The translations under genes and the position numbers were made by a program. The notes beneath the pieces are model-generated. The model was given only the letters and a program-made list of their open reading frames with translations. It did not search any database and was not told where the DNA came from. Of a stretch of DNA of 64,000 bases, positions 17,216 to 29,008 are shown one piece after another. The stretch is from Pyropia yezoensis (taxonomy: Eukaryota > Rhodophyta > Bangiophyceae > Bangiales > Bangiaceae), in the NCBI GenBank assembly GCA_009829735.1, contig CM020618.1:34758894-34822893 (forward strand), written 5' to 3'. Within the stretch, counting starts at the first letter, position 1, and each line of letters begins with the position of its first letter.

Positions 17216-19631
17216 CACGAGATCGGGCCGTGTCGTGTCAAATTGATGCAAGGTCCAGCTGCGTAACTTCGACCAAGTCGCCGCTGAATGCGGTGTGCGT
17301 TGGAGTGCGGAGTACCAAGGCAAGAGGCCACTGTCTGCACACAATAAGTCAGCCGGGACGCGATTGGGTAAGTCACGATGGCGCAATCGCTGAATTCTGC
17401 GTCGCAGTGACATGGTAGCAAAGACACTGGAACAAAGTAAGAGGCGAAAAGTGCAGTACGAGCCATTGGCCCGCAATGCGCTCCTTAAAACTCGCAATAC
17501 ATACTAATGAAATAGTGTAATATGAAATGCATCATGTGGATTCGTACATGCAGTGATTTACGAGTGGTTCTGGTCGCCAGGTCAAGACAATGACTATGAA
17601 TATATACGTGAGTCGTCGCACACAAGTGACATGTTTGTGCAGAAGTACTCTTGTCGTCTGCCGAAGTACCCTTGCGCCGGGTGCCCGATGCGCTACTGCA
17701 AGGGCAAGTGGCGCTGCCTCAGAGAGCCCCAGTGTAAGAATTGTGGCCAACAGACAAAGGAGCAGGGCACTGTATGCTGTCCACGACCAGCTTGCAAAGG
17801 AACCAGCAATGGGTTTTGCCTGCCGGGGTCGTCTTCTGATAGCCACAGGCTCCGCTTTTTGCCGCAGCGGGAGCAGCACGAGGCGACGCGGATGATGGGG
17901 GCTGAACGTCTTCGGGTGCTCGCGTGAGGTCGCGACCGGTTGAATCCGAGGCTGATGCGCCTGATGAGGCAAAAACAGACCGTCCATACGACATGAGCAG
18001 ACACGTGCGTTGAAAGAGGGTCAGTATGGCGCTCCGTGACACGTCACGCAACATCGAGACCCTTCTCTCTCCCAGGCATCTCATTGACTGCGAAAGCGAA
18101 AGGGGCTCCTCAGCGACGCTCCTTCGAAGGAGGTTGACATACTGAAAGGCTCCATTGTGGATTAACTGCCGAGAGTGTTCATCATGAGACGGTGGATTCC
18201 CAACCCTGGGCGCACCCTGATAGGAGTGAAGAAAGCGTTCGAGGACAAGGGTGGGCGCGACGACGGTGAGGACCGTCTGCGGTGCGCCGGGCGAGTGGCG
18301 GCGGATCTTCAGCATGCCAGTGAGACCAGCAGGCCACATCGCCTGGCCCGCTCCTGTCGATCATACGAATCGGTGTTCTTTTCAATATTAATATTACTTT
18401 TCCGCGAAACGTAAAAACGCGATTGAAACAGTACTTTGGTTCAACATCCAAGGATCAGAACCTGGGCGAAGGCTGAGAGTGTGCTGTCTCGTTGTGCGAA
18501 AGTACAATGAATCCGTGACGATACGTCACAATAAGACACCAGAAGATCTTCACACTCAAGCATTATACTATCACGTCTTCGTTCGCACCCGGTGGTGACT
18601 ACTTGAGCGGGATCGAGCACGTTGTGTCAGCATTGGGCCTGCGCGCGACATCCACTTCATGTGCATTGATCCTATCAGGGCATTCTTTGACGGGATCTGA
18701 ATAGTGTCCGTACAGCACGTACATTAAATCCGTGCATGAACGCGAGAGACACGAGCTGCCTGGACGATGGAGACGTCTAGGACAAATGAAAAGGGTGTTT
18801 GGTCTGCTCACAATAGGCTACTTCTTGATTGCAGCAGTCATCATGTCTCAATCGGGTGCCCACGGCGTGTTCGGGAGTGGTCGGAAAAACACACTACATT
18901 TCCAACCACATCGGATACTTGTCTGCAACTCTTGATATTCTTAAAAGTGTATAAGTAAACTCTTGTGTCCGAATTCCCCCGTTCGGCGTGGGCTCCAAGG
19001 ACGTATCGCCGGCTTCGGCTTGTGACCAATGTGAGATCTGCCTGCGCGTGTTTTCTGTCTGAGACACATTGGGATCTGCCGTCAATGCACGCCGTCAGAG
19101 CAGTCGTCGCTCACAAGTCCACATCTCCTCGATTTCCGCGCGGAACTGCTCGCAATGACTAAGAAAGCAAGTGCTGCTTACGATAGAAACCTCATTTTTG
19201 GTGGCTCTGAAATTCTTTTTAGTTTGACACACCATCGTGACGAGCAAAACGAGATCTCTTCATGCCGCTGGAATCGATTTCATCCGACCTGGTGTAACAG
19301 ATTTATGGCGTAAAGGAAGAATGTTCAACATCGCAGATACTTTAGAAGTTGCCCTTTCAGGGCCCGTACAGACCGATTCTGGGCAGCCCGCAAAAACATT
19401 GGTGGAATCCGGGGGGTAGTCCAACTGGGAACCCTGGAGGAGGCCTGACAGCCACCATCGATTCCGTTCAGCACTGGCGCGCCTCATGGAGGTGGAGCTA
19501 TGTTCGACTGCTTGGTTTTCGTAAGAACGCACGGCGCTCGTGGTTCTTTGTAGAGGCAACTCTTTTAATTAACCAGACGCGATTATGCCGATGCATTCCG
19601 TGACCAGTGAAAGCGGGCCTCCATGTACATG
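17216..19631. other. AT-richer gene-poor DNA
   Basis: No intact gene recognised. One Cys-rich frame (17553-17927) is listed separately. The rest has short frames and no terminal repeats I could pair. Confidence 0.5.
17553..17927 (+). CDS. Unrecognised Cys-rich ORF or fragment
   Basis: A 124-aa frame from ATG 17553. Residues about 33-90 hold ten cysteines (CAGCPMRYC, CLREPQCKNCG, VCCPRPAC), suggesting zinc-binding knuckles, such as those found at the C-termini of some transposases. The first 30 residues and the last 35 look unrelated. There is no recognisable family, no neighbouring exon and no terminal repeat. It may be a transposon remnant or chance. Confidence 0.2.
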   Translation: MIYEWFWSPGQDNDYEYIRESSHTSDMFVQKYSCRLPKYPCAGCPMRYCKGKWRCLREPQCKNCGQQTKEQGTVCCPRPACKGTSNGFCLPGSSSDSHRLRFLPQREQHEATRMMGAERLRVLA

Positions 19632-19949
19632 TCAAATGACCCATGTGCTTGCCCGTGGCAGAATGTAAAGGGCGAAGTCGCCTGCGTTATTGTTGAAGTC
19701 GCTGTGCAGCTTTTCCGACCGTGTGAGAGCGCGAATAGAGCCTCCCCCTCCTTCCAGGGCTCTTGATCGGCCCCGGTCGAAGAGCCGAGCCCCTAGCTCT
19801 TTTACCATCGCGCTCGCTTCAGCGACCGGCGCGGTACATGTGTTAATCATTGCCTTAAGCGCGTCCTCAACGGGGGTGCGTGGCCCGAAGGTGATGGTTC
19901 CGGTGCTGGGGCTCACACAAGCGACTTCCTGTGGGTTTTGTAAAAACAC
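19632..19949 (-). CDS. Unrecognised ORF fragment beside the tRNA gene
   Basis: About 105 codons open after an upstream TAG, with no ATG start (GTG is the first plausible codon). The residue mix looks protein-like: TPVEDALKAMINTCTAPVAE, then AMVKELGARLFDRGRSRALE. I do not recognise it. It could be an exon or the remnant of a mobile-element protein. It ends 42 bp before the tRNA-Ser on the opposite strand. Confidence 0.2.
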   Translation of the reverse strand: MFLQNPQEVACVSPSTGTITFGPRTPVEDALKAMINTCTAPVAEASAMVKELGARLFDRGRSRALEGGGGSIRALTRSEKLHSDFNNNAGDFALYILPRASTWVI

Positions 19950-19991
19950 TTTCTAAATACATTTATGAGCCCTCGTGCATCATCGCTCAGA

Positions 19992-20072
19992 GTGTCTGTG
20001 GCCGAGTGGTTAAGGCGATTGACTAGAAATCAATTTCTTTCGGGAGCGCAGGTTCGAATCCTGCCAGACACG
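19992..20072 (+). tRNA. trnS-AGA: tRNA-Ser (anticodon AGA)
   Basis: An 81-nt cloverleaf. The acceptor stem pairs GTGTCTG (19992-19998) with CAGACAC (20065-20071), with discriminator G at 20072. The D arm follows TGGCCGAGTGG (A box). The anticodon stem ATTGA/TCAAT encloses CTAGAAA, so the anticodon is AGA (20025-20027), reading UCU serine codons after A-to-I change. A long variable arm, the hallmark of class II tRNA-Ser, precedes the T arm GCAGG-TTCGAAT-CCTGC, which holds the B box GGTTCGAATCC. There is no intron and CCA is not encoded, so it is a normal eukaryotic nuclear tRNA gene. Confidence 0.95.
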
Positions 20073-20080
20073 GATATCCC

Positions 20081-20084
20081 TTTT
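20081..20084 (+). terminator. RNA polymerase III terminator (TTTT)
   Basis: A T run nine bases after the tRNA discriminator base, the standard stop signal for Pol III. Confidence 0.75.
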
Positions 20085-20373
20085 CCTTGTCTAGAGCGCC
20101 CTGCTATTGCTGTTCTCCCAGTTTTGGCCGATCCGGACAAGAGCAACACTGCGTGAACAACTGTGTGAGCCAATCGCGTGTTGGCAACTGAGTGTGAGCC
20201 ATTCGCATGCTCTAGGGGCCCGGTCGCCAAAAGCTGATCTTTGCCATCTGTATTGCTTAGAGCTCATTTTTGGCCCCTTGCCGCATGAACACGATCGTCG
20301 AGAACAGCTGGGTTGCTGCTGATGGAGGCTACTCCGGTCCTGAGTACTCGTAGCTCGAGACCGAGACACAGAG

Positions 20374-20942
20374 TTAATTTCTGAACTTCACAGGCGCCAC
20401 ATTGGCTGGACAGCGCTATCAGCTGCTTGATAACCCTATCATGTGGTCGTCTGCCGGGCCAGAGAGGGCCGCAACTGCTTCTCACTGTTTACTCTCCAGA
20501 GCTTGAGGCTTTCTAATGTCAGGAGCACTTCTTCGCGTGATCTTGGCAGAGGCACTTGTTTCCTCGGAAATGTGAAGAAACGTAGAGATGATTCCAGCCT
20601 GTGTGACGTCATCGGCCTGTTAGTCGTTCCCAGTGGCGTATCTGATCGGCACTGAGCCCGTCTGAGCGAGTCAGTCTTGGTCCACCAGGACGGAATTCAG
20701 AAATCAGCACACGTCACCTCACATACTGTTGCTTTGTGAATTTTGTTCTGCGAGAACGAGACAGACACTTGAATTCAGTTTCTCATATGTGCAGGCACCT
20801 GATTGGCTGAAAACTGCTACCAGCTGCTCGAATGACTAATCAGTGTCGTCTGGAGACGGCCACAGAGCGTCTCACTCATGTGGTCTTAGAAGCTGAGGAT
20901 ATTTACTGTATGCAGCCCATGCAAAGACATCTTGGCGATACG
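20374..20942 (+). repeat. Pair of diverged direct repeats
   Basis: 20374-20550 and 20778-20942 share the order GGC(G)CC-ATTGGCTG-GCTA(T/C)CAGCTGCT-GA-TAA-CGTCTG-GGCC-GAGC-CATCTTGGC with many differences. They look like two old copies of one unknown repeat. No coding frame was found. Confidence 0.45.
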
Positions 20943-21177
20943 ACTCCCGCGCAGATTTCAGAAACACTAAGGGCTTTTTCGGCAAGCAAAGGCACGTCGG
21001 TCAGGGAGTCGGTCCCAGAGGCGTCTAAGACTGACTGAGAGGATCCTTGAGAGAGTCAGTCTCAGTCGCTCAGAACGGATTTAATAATTGAGCAATACAC
21101 CCCTGGAAGCATGCTCTGTGCTTTGGAAATTATCGCATTGATCGCATATTGAAGTCGTCCGAATTTTCGCGGTTGTG

Positions 21178-21915
21178 TATGGTGCTTTTCCCAAAAATGG
21201 CCACATCGGTGTGGGAACGCAACCTTTGATGCAAACAGCAACAGTTTCTGGCCCACTTGATCGCGGGACTGGTCCACAATATGTGCAGCCAATGGCAGGG
21301 CATAGAGCGCGCAGATCGCACCGTCCACGGACTGTGATGCACGGAGCTCCAGAGAAGGTGACGGTTGGGCACGTCAAGTGAGCCATCTGCCCACGCACGC
21401 TGAGCAATCAAATCAGCACACGTTGCAAGACCAGCCTCGTGACTGCATTGACCAATCGTATGGTCGACACGTTTTCTCATGTTGCCGGAAGCGCCCGCAA
21501 CCAGCACTCGCAGGCCGCAACCCGCACTGGAAGACCCGGCCTGGTTTCACGGATCGACCTCGGTCCGCCTCTGAGAGTCAAGCAGCCAATAACCATGAAG
21601 GCCTGGGGGAGTCGTGAGGCCACATAGTTAACAACCCGGGCTCTGCATTAGCAAACCGGACTGGAACCACCTCGCCCATTTTACCGGTCCATCGCAACCC
21701 GGGACACGGTTTGCGCAGTGGTCCCCGGAAGCCCGCGATCTGGCCATCGCCGAGCACGTGACCCCCACAACTAGCACTACTTACCAACACAATGGAGCTA
21801 CGCGAAAGTCCGGCGGACGTGTGACACGCCTGGAAGGCCATCCAGGGGCGGTGTCGAGGACCCGTCAAAGGTTGCGTTGCACACCGATGTGGCCATTTTT
21901 GGGAAAAGCACCATA
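21178..21915. repeat. About 50-bp inverted repeat flanking 640 bp (possible non-autonomous element)
   Basis: 21178-21229 and the complement of 21865-21915 share TATGGTGCTTTTCCCAAAAA, then GGCCACATCGGTGTG, then CGCAACCTTTGA, with only a 2-3 base difference. The arms point outward and no transposase lies between them. No clear target duplication was found, so a MITE-like element is a guess. Confidence 0.5.
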
Positions 21916-22902
21916 TATCACAGTAGCCCCCCGAACATGTGGTTTTTGAGATCGCCTTGGTGACAGAGAACAGCAGGGGCCAGAAGCGCAAAGAGATAAA
22001 GGACATAAATGGGAATGCATCAGCCGCAACGCCGCTATGTCGAGCTCTGAGAAGCCGCTTTCACCTCGCACGGTCATGAAGACACTGATGAGCCTCTCTG
22101 CGAGGATTTCCAGTCTTGAGGATGAGCAGGTGCTTCACCAGGTCCATTAAGTCACCCGCCTAGCCATATGGAGTCCACCTTCAGATGCGAGAGGGATGGT
22201 GCCCAGCGGGGACCTACGCCTACCCTGCCTCAGGTGACCTCTCCGAGTCAGGCTCCGTGTCGTGGGCCGCCCTGGCCAGACAATGCGGCAATTGAGGAGG
22301 CGATAGACCGCGTGTTATCGTGTTCGGTACCTTGGTACCGGTACTCTCGGTTGCCTTTTCAGGCACATGCTTATAGCCATGCTAAGCCAAAGGTACTACC
22401 TTTGTGCGATACACATGAAGCATCAGGCTTCCCTTACACGTGCAGATGACGAATGGCCTGAGATGATATGCATACCCAAAGTCGGACCAAACCCTCGATA
22501 CCATGCAAATGGCCAAAAAAGCTACCCTTGATCAGGCCTGGTCAGGAGTAGAGATGTGGCCGATTGCAAGACACGTACGGAAACTACCGGAAATTTCACG
22601 TTGCCTCCCACAGTGTGAACGGAGGCATCTTTTTTAAATTTCGGTAGATGCACCAGTCACGGGGAGATACATGCAACGTGGCTTCTGGGCAGCCACACCT
22701 GCCTGCGTGAGAAGCTGGTACAGGAGATTCTGTCTGTGATCGCACTGAGCAGATAGCAACGGCAGGCCTTCGTGCAGATTGATAAGCACTGGCAAGCACT
22801 GAAGGACGTGCTTAGTCTGCCGTCATTGGAGCGACAGAGACGCGTGATCCATGTTGACAGCAAAAAGCTGCAATCGGGTTTCCTGCAAAGCTCGAAATGA
22901 GA
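21916..22902. other. AT-richer DNA, no gene recognised
   Basis: Short frames only on both strands. I saw nothing with protein-like composition over more than about 60 codons and no RNA gene signal. Confidence 0.5.
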
Positions 22903-23047
22903 GAGCTTCGGCATGTCAGATCCCGGTAAAATAGAGCTTCGGCATGTAAGATCTCAGTGCAGATCCCAGTACTGCTTCCTACAACGTGGCACGCCGTGGC
23001 AACAAAAGAACATGGCGAGGTACATTGCGAGACGAGCTTCGGCATGT
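22903..23047 (+). repeat. Three copies of GAGCTTCGGCATGT
   Basis: Exact 14-mers at 22903-22916, 22934-22947 and 23034-23047, each followed by related bases (CAGAT, AAGAT, ACGAA). Spacing is 31 and 100 bases. This could be a decayed tandem array or protein-binding repeats. Confidence 0.55.
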
Positions 23048-24020
23048 ACGAACTCTCTTTATATGCAATTGAGACTATTAGATTGCCTGCAGTTGAAGAA
23101 CTGTAGCAATATGGATGACCGTATTGTGACCCTAATATAGGGGGACTACTTCTAATTCTTAACTTTCAATTTGGGAGTCCGTATTGGTCACGGTATCTAT
23201 AAGTTACGTATGACCAGAGGGACTTGCATCTTGGGGTGGTGGGTAGTTAGTAGTGTCTCCGAGGGTTGATAACGAGGGGGCCGGTGGCGAATCCACCGCC
23301 GGCCATGGTAGAACAACAAACCCCTCCCATTTGCTCCCATCTTGGTCCCGTGGCTTGCGCTCCAAGGACAGCAACCTTGGCCTCCCGGTGACGTTAGTGC
23401 CGATCCCCCTTGGTGGGCGTTCCCTGAGAGTGGACGTGCAGCGGTTCCCTAGTGTGCTACAAGAACCTTGCCCACTCAGTCAGTTTTGAGTGAGCGCGTG
23501 CTACTCTCAGTGGACCATTCCCTCACCCCCGCAACACCAATTACTCTCCCAGCACTCCTCTCCCCAGCACAGTACTTCTCTCAGCGGCCGATGCTATGGT
23601 CACGATCAAGGAACACAGTGTCAAGAGCGTCCGCCGTCGACGCCAACGTCCGCGTCGCTTCTTCGTGCTCCGAGGGCTGTTGGTGATACCCATGCCGGCA
23701 GACGCGTTGACTGAAGGGCTTCGGGGCGTGGACAAAGCGGTACGGTGGAGGAGAGCACGATAGAGCCTGGCGCCATGATGAGTGGGGTCGGCGCGGGGGG
23801 GTAGAGCGCATGCAGCTCTGCGAGTGCCCGAGGCGGGCGCCCGTGCTTCCTCTTCCGACACTCCGTGCCAGCCTTCTCTCCGCCGTTTCTTCGCGGAAAC
23901 GCAACCGACCATATGCACACTGTACTTCTACAAAGATGGCCACGTGGCGCAATGAGGCATCATGTGCCATACCAGTAATTATTTTCGATATATCAGCCGG
24001 ACCGGCCGAGATAGGCACAC
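23048..24020. other. Transition to GC-rich DNA, no gene recognised
   Basis: Contains a GC hairpin (GGCCGGTGG...CCACCGCCGGCC) near 23279-23305. Frames on both strands between 23540 and 24020 overlap heavily, and none shows a domain. Confidence 0.4.
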
Positions 24021-25560
24021 ATTGCTAATCAAAATTCCGGTAAGAACAGCCTCCGTGGCACATGTGTAAAAACAATATCGGAATATTACCGGGATCTGAC
24101 GTGCCGAAGGTCTCTAGGACGGTCGCCAACCCCCGCACTGACTCTGACCACACCGTTCCGCGAGCTCTTCTACACCCTCTCATAACTTCCTTTCTCTTTC
24201 CTCCTCTTTGACCAGCCTGCCCCTCACCACACTCCCCCTCCTCCCCCTCGCGGCGGCTTTGCCACATCGCACGCCTCCCGCAGTGGCCGCTACGGGCGGT
24301 AGGGACACAAACCCGCCGTCCTCCCGACCCGCTTCCCCTTCCCTTCCGCACTGAGCGCTTTTAGCTACCCGGCCGTGTCGGTCGTTGTGCCGGTGCACCA
24401 GGTGGGGGGGCATTTGAGGGCCCATACGTGCAGCTACAAGGGGGTGTGCTGCGGCGGCGGCGGCCCTGCCCGCTGAGTAAGAGGTGGATGTTGTTGCCGG
24501 CGCGCTGCTTTGGCTTTCTTTTCAGGCGCCCGTGCGGCCGCCGTGAGGGTACCTGCTCGTTGAAATGCGGCGGTGGCAGTTGGGGGTCGGGGGGACGGCG
24601 TACTGCCCCCCGCCGCCTGCGTTGGTGGCTCTGCACGAGCCGTCGGCCGAGCGCGGGTGGGATGTTCTCCCCCATTTCGTCCGCCCCCTGCGGTGGCCAC
24701 GACGGGCTCCTGGCCCACCCCGACAAATCGGAGGAGCTCCTACATTCTGAGAGCATCAGACAAGGATGGCGTCGCGCACGGGGACGTGCAGACGTGCAGA
24801 AAAAGCGGTTGTGGACTCACCGTCAGGCAGTGGATACCCAGCGAGGCTGGGCACTTATGAGCACGTCACCAGGGCACGACCCTGGCTCAGGCGATTAACT
24901 CCTCTGGGAAATTCCAATGAAGCCCTGGCCATCATGCATGGAAAAAAGGGACTTTTTACATTCCAGATAGATTAGTCGTTCGATTAATCTATTAGTTATC
25001 GAAAGTTTAATCGATCTTCTGTTGTTTGCTGGACTTGGCGGACCCTCACTGCTTCGACGTCGTGGGGTGCGCCCCTTACGCCGTCTCCAAAAAGTAGTGC
25101 TTCACACCTGCTCGCCTGTCGCTCTCTTGTTGCTGACCTTCTTGCCGCCCAGGACGGTACTGAAGGCGGCCGTGGGTCGTCTGCGACCTTCGACGTGGCG
25201 GCGAAGCCGACAGGGCTAGTGGCCGTAGCAGTCTCTGCACTTTCTAGTGTTCTTCAGCGTCGCACCGACCCCCAACGGTACCTGGCGCGTGCAACCATCA
25301 AAGTGGGAGGGTCGCCGGCTAGGGCGGCGGCGAGAAAGTCAGCGAAGTCAGCGACAGCAGTGATGGCACAAGTAGCAGTGTGAGCGTGAGCGACTGTCCG
25401 TGGCGCAGCGCTAGTCCTGCTGTGGCTGCTCCGTGGTGTATCGGGGTCAAGTAATGAGATAACAAACAGGACCAGGGGCATTGGGGAGAAGTGGAGGGTG
25501 CGGGGGGGGGGCTCGCCCAGCATTTTGTTGAAGAATATATAAGAACCGGAAAGAGCCAAC
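24021..25560. other. GC-rich island, no recognised gene
   Basis: Pro/Arg/Gly-rich frames overlap on both strands around 24360-24900 (up to about 156 codons) with no motif I can name. An unannotated exon is possible. 24950-25020 is a short AT-rich patch built from ATTAATC/GATTAAT repeats. Confidence 0.4.
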
Positions 25561-26819
25561 TGATTAAGCTATTTTTAAACTATCATTAATGGTATTAAGT
25601 TATTGTATCGATTTTATTGGTGCCGTTCATGCGCATGGCCAGGCCCTGCACAGCGTTTTGCGAGCGCTTCGAGGAAATTCAGATTGACAGGTTGGGAAGA
25701 GTCTTTTGTGAAACCATCGTGGACATTCTACAGGCCGATCCCAGGATCGTCTGAGAAACTTTCCGAAATGTCACGGGAGCAGATATGACGAACTGATCTT
25801 GTTAACATGCGCTATTTCTCTTCCAGATAATACAGAATGGTATTTCCTGGAGCGCTGCGGAATCTGACGTCGCAAGTGATATCGTCAGTAATGGTTGCGG
25901 AGCTCGCAAACGTTCAGGAATGGCTTCTGAGATGATTCAGAGTTCGGCCCCGAATGCCTTTTCGGATATCGTCGCGGATCCTATGATGATTCTGCCCCCC
26001 GCAGGCTCTGCTGCAGTCTTCAAGGTCGCTCTCAGGAACAGTTCTGAGAATAGTTCTGAAAACAGTTCGCACTTCTCAATATACTTAACGTGTAATGGAA
26101 GTACCATATGTATCGTCCTCACGACACGTCCAGTTGACAAGATGTAGCGCCGTTTAGTGGTTGAGCAAGCGCTTTACTTGCCTTCTCGACCCAGATCTTT
26201 ATGCCATCTCAGGCGAGTGTGCAGTCCGCACCTCGGTGGGGACCGAGCTCCACATCTCGCTGACCTTCCCTAACACCGGCACCCGCCGGGACGCCCAACA
26301 GCAGTCCATTGTATATCGCCGAAAAGATTGCACTTGATTGCTGCCAGCGGCGTCCGCGGCCCCTCCACCCCGTGGGGAGCGGGGGGAGGGGGTGGTCTTG
26401 GGCGCGCGTCCCCCAGGTAGTACCCGCCTCCCGCGTCCACAGAGTGCTCGGCAGCCGTCTACCTGTGACCACGCGGCTCCTATCCCCCCGTCCCCCTTCC
26501 TCCCCGGCCTTTTGACAGCTGGTGCTTGCGATCCCAACCGGGTACATGCGTCGGCGGAGGAGACCAGAAAGTTCATAAACGCGCCGATCCACACCGTCTA
26601 CGTGAATTTCACGAATAAAATCAAAGCTCAGCATAGTCAGTGAAGCGCTCTCTTCCAGACACAAACAGATCGAAGCACGTCAAGGGATCGAAGGAACACA
26701 CATCCATATATTACATGCCTCCCTAGACTTTCGTCCATCCCGATCGTCGACGCCATTGGGCCATGCAGAAATAGTTCACAGAACGTCGATGGGAAGCAGC
26801 GATGTAACTGTCCTTTTTT
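25561..26819. other. AT-rich repeat DNA
   Basis: Contains a short tandem AACAGTTCTGAGAATAGTTC near 26038-26065, with related GAACTGTTC units on the other strand at 26985-27015. No gene. Confidence 0.4.
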
Positions 26820-27835
26820 TTTTTTTAACCTCCCCAACAGCAAGACTAATGTTGCGGCAAGACTCTCTGAAAATACCACTATGATTCTTCTTATCACATT
26901 TCCAATCCGTTCGAAAAAGACTCTCTGACATCGATTTGGCACGAGTGCCTTCAGAAGTTTCCCAAAATCTATACCAACAGACTCTCAGAACTGTTCCAAG
27001 AACTGTTCAGAGACTCGTTCCGGAAAACGTTTTCGACAATTGATGTCAGCCGATTACTGGGCCGACGGCCGAATGGTCCGAGGAACGGTTTAAGAATCTT
27101 GAAAACGTTACTCTTCCCGCCTTCTGAAGACTCTTGCCGACTTTGTTCTGGGATAACAGTTTTTTGCATGGAGGCCGTAAGGTCTACAGAATCATTCGTT
27201 GGATTCTTCGTTATCTTCGGTTAACGAACAGTTGGCCGTCAATGATTTTGAACAGTCTCGTACCCTGCAGTGCAGGCGGGGCAGACATGATTCGTGGAAC
27301 GTCGTTGCCAAGCAACGAGTTTACGATTTTTTATTGCAGTTCCCCGAATTTTGTCTCATGGAGACAAGAGCAACAGCGTGACAACAAGGCCATGAGCCAA
27401 CCGCGTGTTGGGAGCTCGCAGCGGACCAATAGTGTGCTGTGGGGCTTTCGTTTTGATCAAGCGATGAATGGTTGCGGTCGCGATGGATCTTGTACCGAAC
27501 GCTGGTTGGTCAGATAGCTGTTGTTTTTTCTCACGATCTTGGAGGATTTTCCTCTATCTTGGCCCGATCCACTCAAGAACACTGGGAGAGGTCGCAGCTG
27601 ATTCCTGCGATGCCTGTTCCATCCTGTTCTGGGCCTGTTGATGTCATTGTCGCCATGAGACAAAGATCGGGGTACTGCAATATTTAAACATCCCAAACAG
27701 CAAGACCAATGTTGCGGAATGAATCTCTGAAGTTACCAACATGTGTTTTTTCACTTTCTCGATCCGTTCGGGTCAGACTCTCTACATAACAACGAGTTGG
27801 CACAAGTGCCTTCAGAAGTTTCCCAAAATCCGTAC
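26820..27835 (+). repeat. Pair of about 150-bp diverged direct repeats
   Basis: 26820-26975 and 27685-27835 share CCC-AACAGCAAGAC-AATGTTGCGG, then CTCTGAA-TACCA, then CGATCCGTTCG-like bases, and end with the same GTGCCTTCAGAAGTTTCCCA. The second copy ends where the GC-rich island begins. The DNA between them (26976-27684) shows no gene. They could be terminal parts of an unknown element. Confidence 0.55.
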
Positions 27836-27849
27836 CCTACATATTCGGG

Positions 27850-28285
27850 GGGGGGGGGCATTCTTCTACCAAAGGTTTCACCGCCCCTGCGTGCCGAGGG
27901 CGGCGTCAGGGACGACGTCGGTGGTGATGGCGGCGTCGGCGTCGGCCGCCGCCAACGTGGCCGAGGCGGTGGGCGGAGGCTCGGCGCCGGTAAAGGCGGC
28001 GTCTGATGATTGAGTAGCGGTACCGGCCTTGCGGCGGCGCTGGTGGCCGTCGGCGGGGGGACCGGCGGGACGACTACGACGGCGACGGCGGTCAAGGCCG
28101 AAGGGGCGGTACAGTGGCAGCCTTGGCGGGTGAAGCGGGGGGGGGGGATTGGGGGGGTGGCCGTCGCGATTGGACGGTAGTGGTGGTGGCTTTGGCCACC
28201 GCCAACGTGGCTGGGGCGGTGGGCGTAGGCAAGGGGGGGAGCGACCGCCCGCCGGGAAGGGGCGGGTGGGCGCCGGCCGTGGTGC
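27850..28285. other. GC-rich low-complexity DNA with an internal duplication
   Basis: GCCAACGTGGCCGAGGCGGT at about 27951 recurs, with changes, at about 28201 (GCCAACGTGGCTGGGGCGGT). Frames are open on both strands, and no domain was recognised. Confidence 0.35.
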
Positions 28286-28927
28286 GTGGGCGGTGCTGGC
28301 TCGGCGGCGGCGGGGCGGTCGACCACCGGCGATGACAGCGACGACATCGAAGACTTCGTCGACTGGAACAGCGGCAACGGCGGTGACGGCGGCGTCGGCG
28401 ACGTTGGGGACGACGTCGACAGTGCAGCGGCGGCTACCGTGCTCACGGAGGGCGCCCACAAGGTCGTCGCCCGGTCTGCGCGGCGGGAGCTGCTGGCCGC
28501 CCTCGCCGACAATGCCAACAGGGCGGACTTGTTGTTCCTTCTTTTTAAGTCTGCGGCGGCGGCGGCAGCGGCTCGGAGGCGTGAGGCGGCGGCGGGGGGG
28601 GAGCGATGCACGGTGATGGCTTTTGCGGCAGTCATGGAGATGGGACTAAAGGACTGTTTCGGCGACGGTCAAGGAGTGACAGGTCAAACAAGCGCGGCGG
28701 CGGCGGCGCTGAGGGGGCAAGGGCGGGACTGTGGCTCCGGTAGCGGCGGGCTGGGGAGGAGGTTGGCGGGATGGTGTCGGCAGTGTTGGGGGAGGGAGGG
28801 GCAGCCTCGTTGCGGCGGCGGGTGGGCGGGGCGCTGCCAGCACGGTGGCGACAGCAGCGTGCGACGCTGGCGGTGGTGGAGACCGGAGGGGCGGTATGAA
28901 CACGGCAGCGGCGTCAGTGGGGGTTAG
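28286..28927 (+). CDS. Candidate hypothetical protein with acidic N-terminus
   Basis: A 213-aa frame from ATG 28286. Residues 15-45 are acidic (GDDSDDIEDFVDWNSG), and 55-90 form a plausible helix (VARSARRELLAALADNANRADLLFLLF) ending in poly-Ala. The C-terminal half is Gly/Arg/Trp-rich and looks like read-through of repeats, so an intron or earlier end is likely. The minus strand also has a long open frame here (27751-28635), but it is Pro/Ala-rich throughout and less protein-like. No family recognised. Confidence 0.25.
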   Translation: MGGAGSAAAGRSTTGDDSDDIEDFVDWNSGNGGDGGVGDVGDDVDSAAAATVLTEGAHKVVARSARRELLAALADNANRADLLFLLFKSAAAAAAARRREAAAGGERCTVMAFAAVMEMGLKDCFGDGQGVTGQTSAAAAALRGQGRDCGSGSGGLGRRLAGWCRQCWGREGQPRCGGGWAGRCQHGGDSSVRRWRWWRPEGRYEHGSGVSGG

Positions 28928-29008
28928 GCGCAGCAGTGGGGGTCGTGACTGCGTTTGATTGGGGTGGGGGGGGGGGTCCGTGGTGGCGTTGGAGTCGGCG
29001 AAGGGCGG

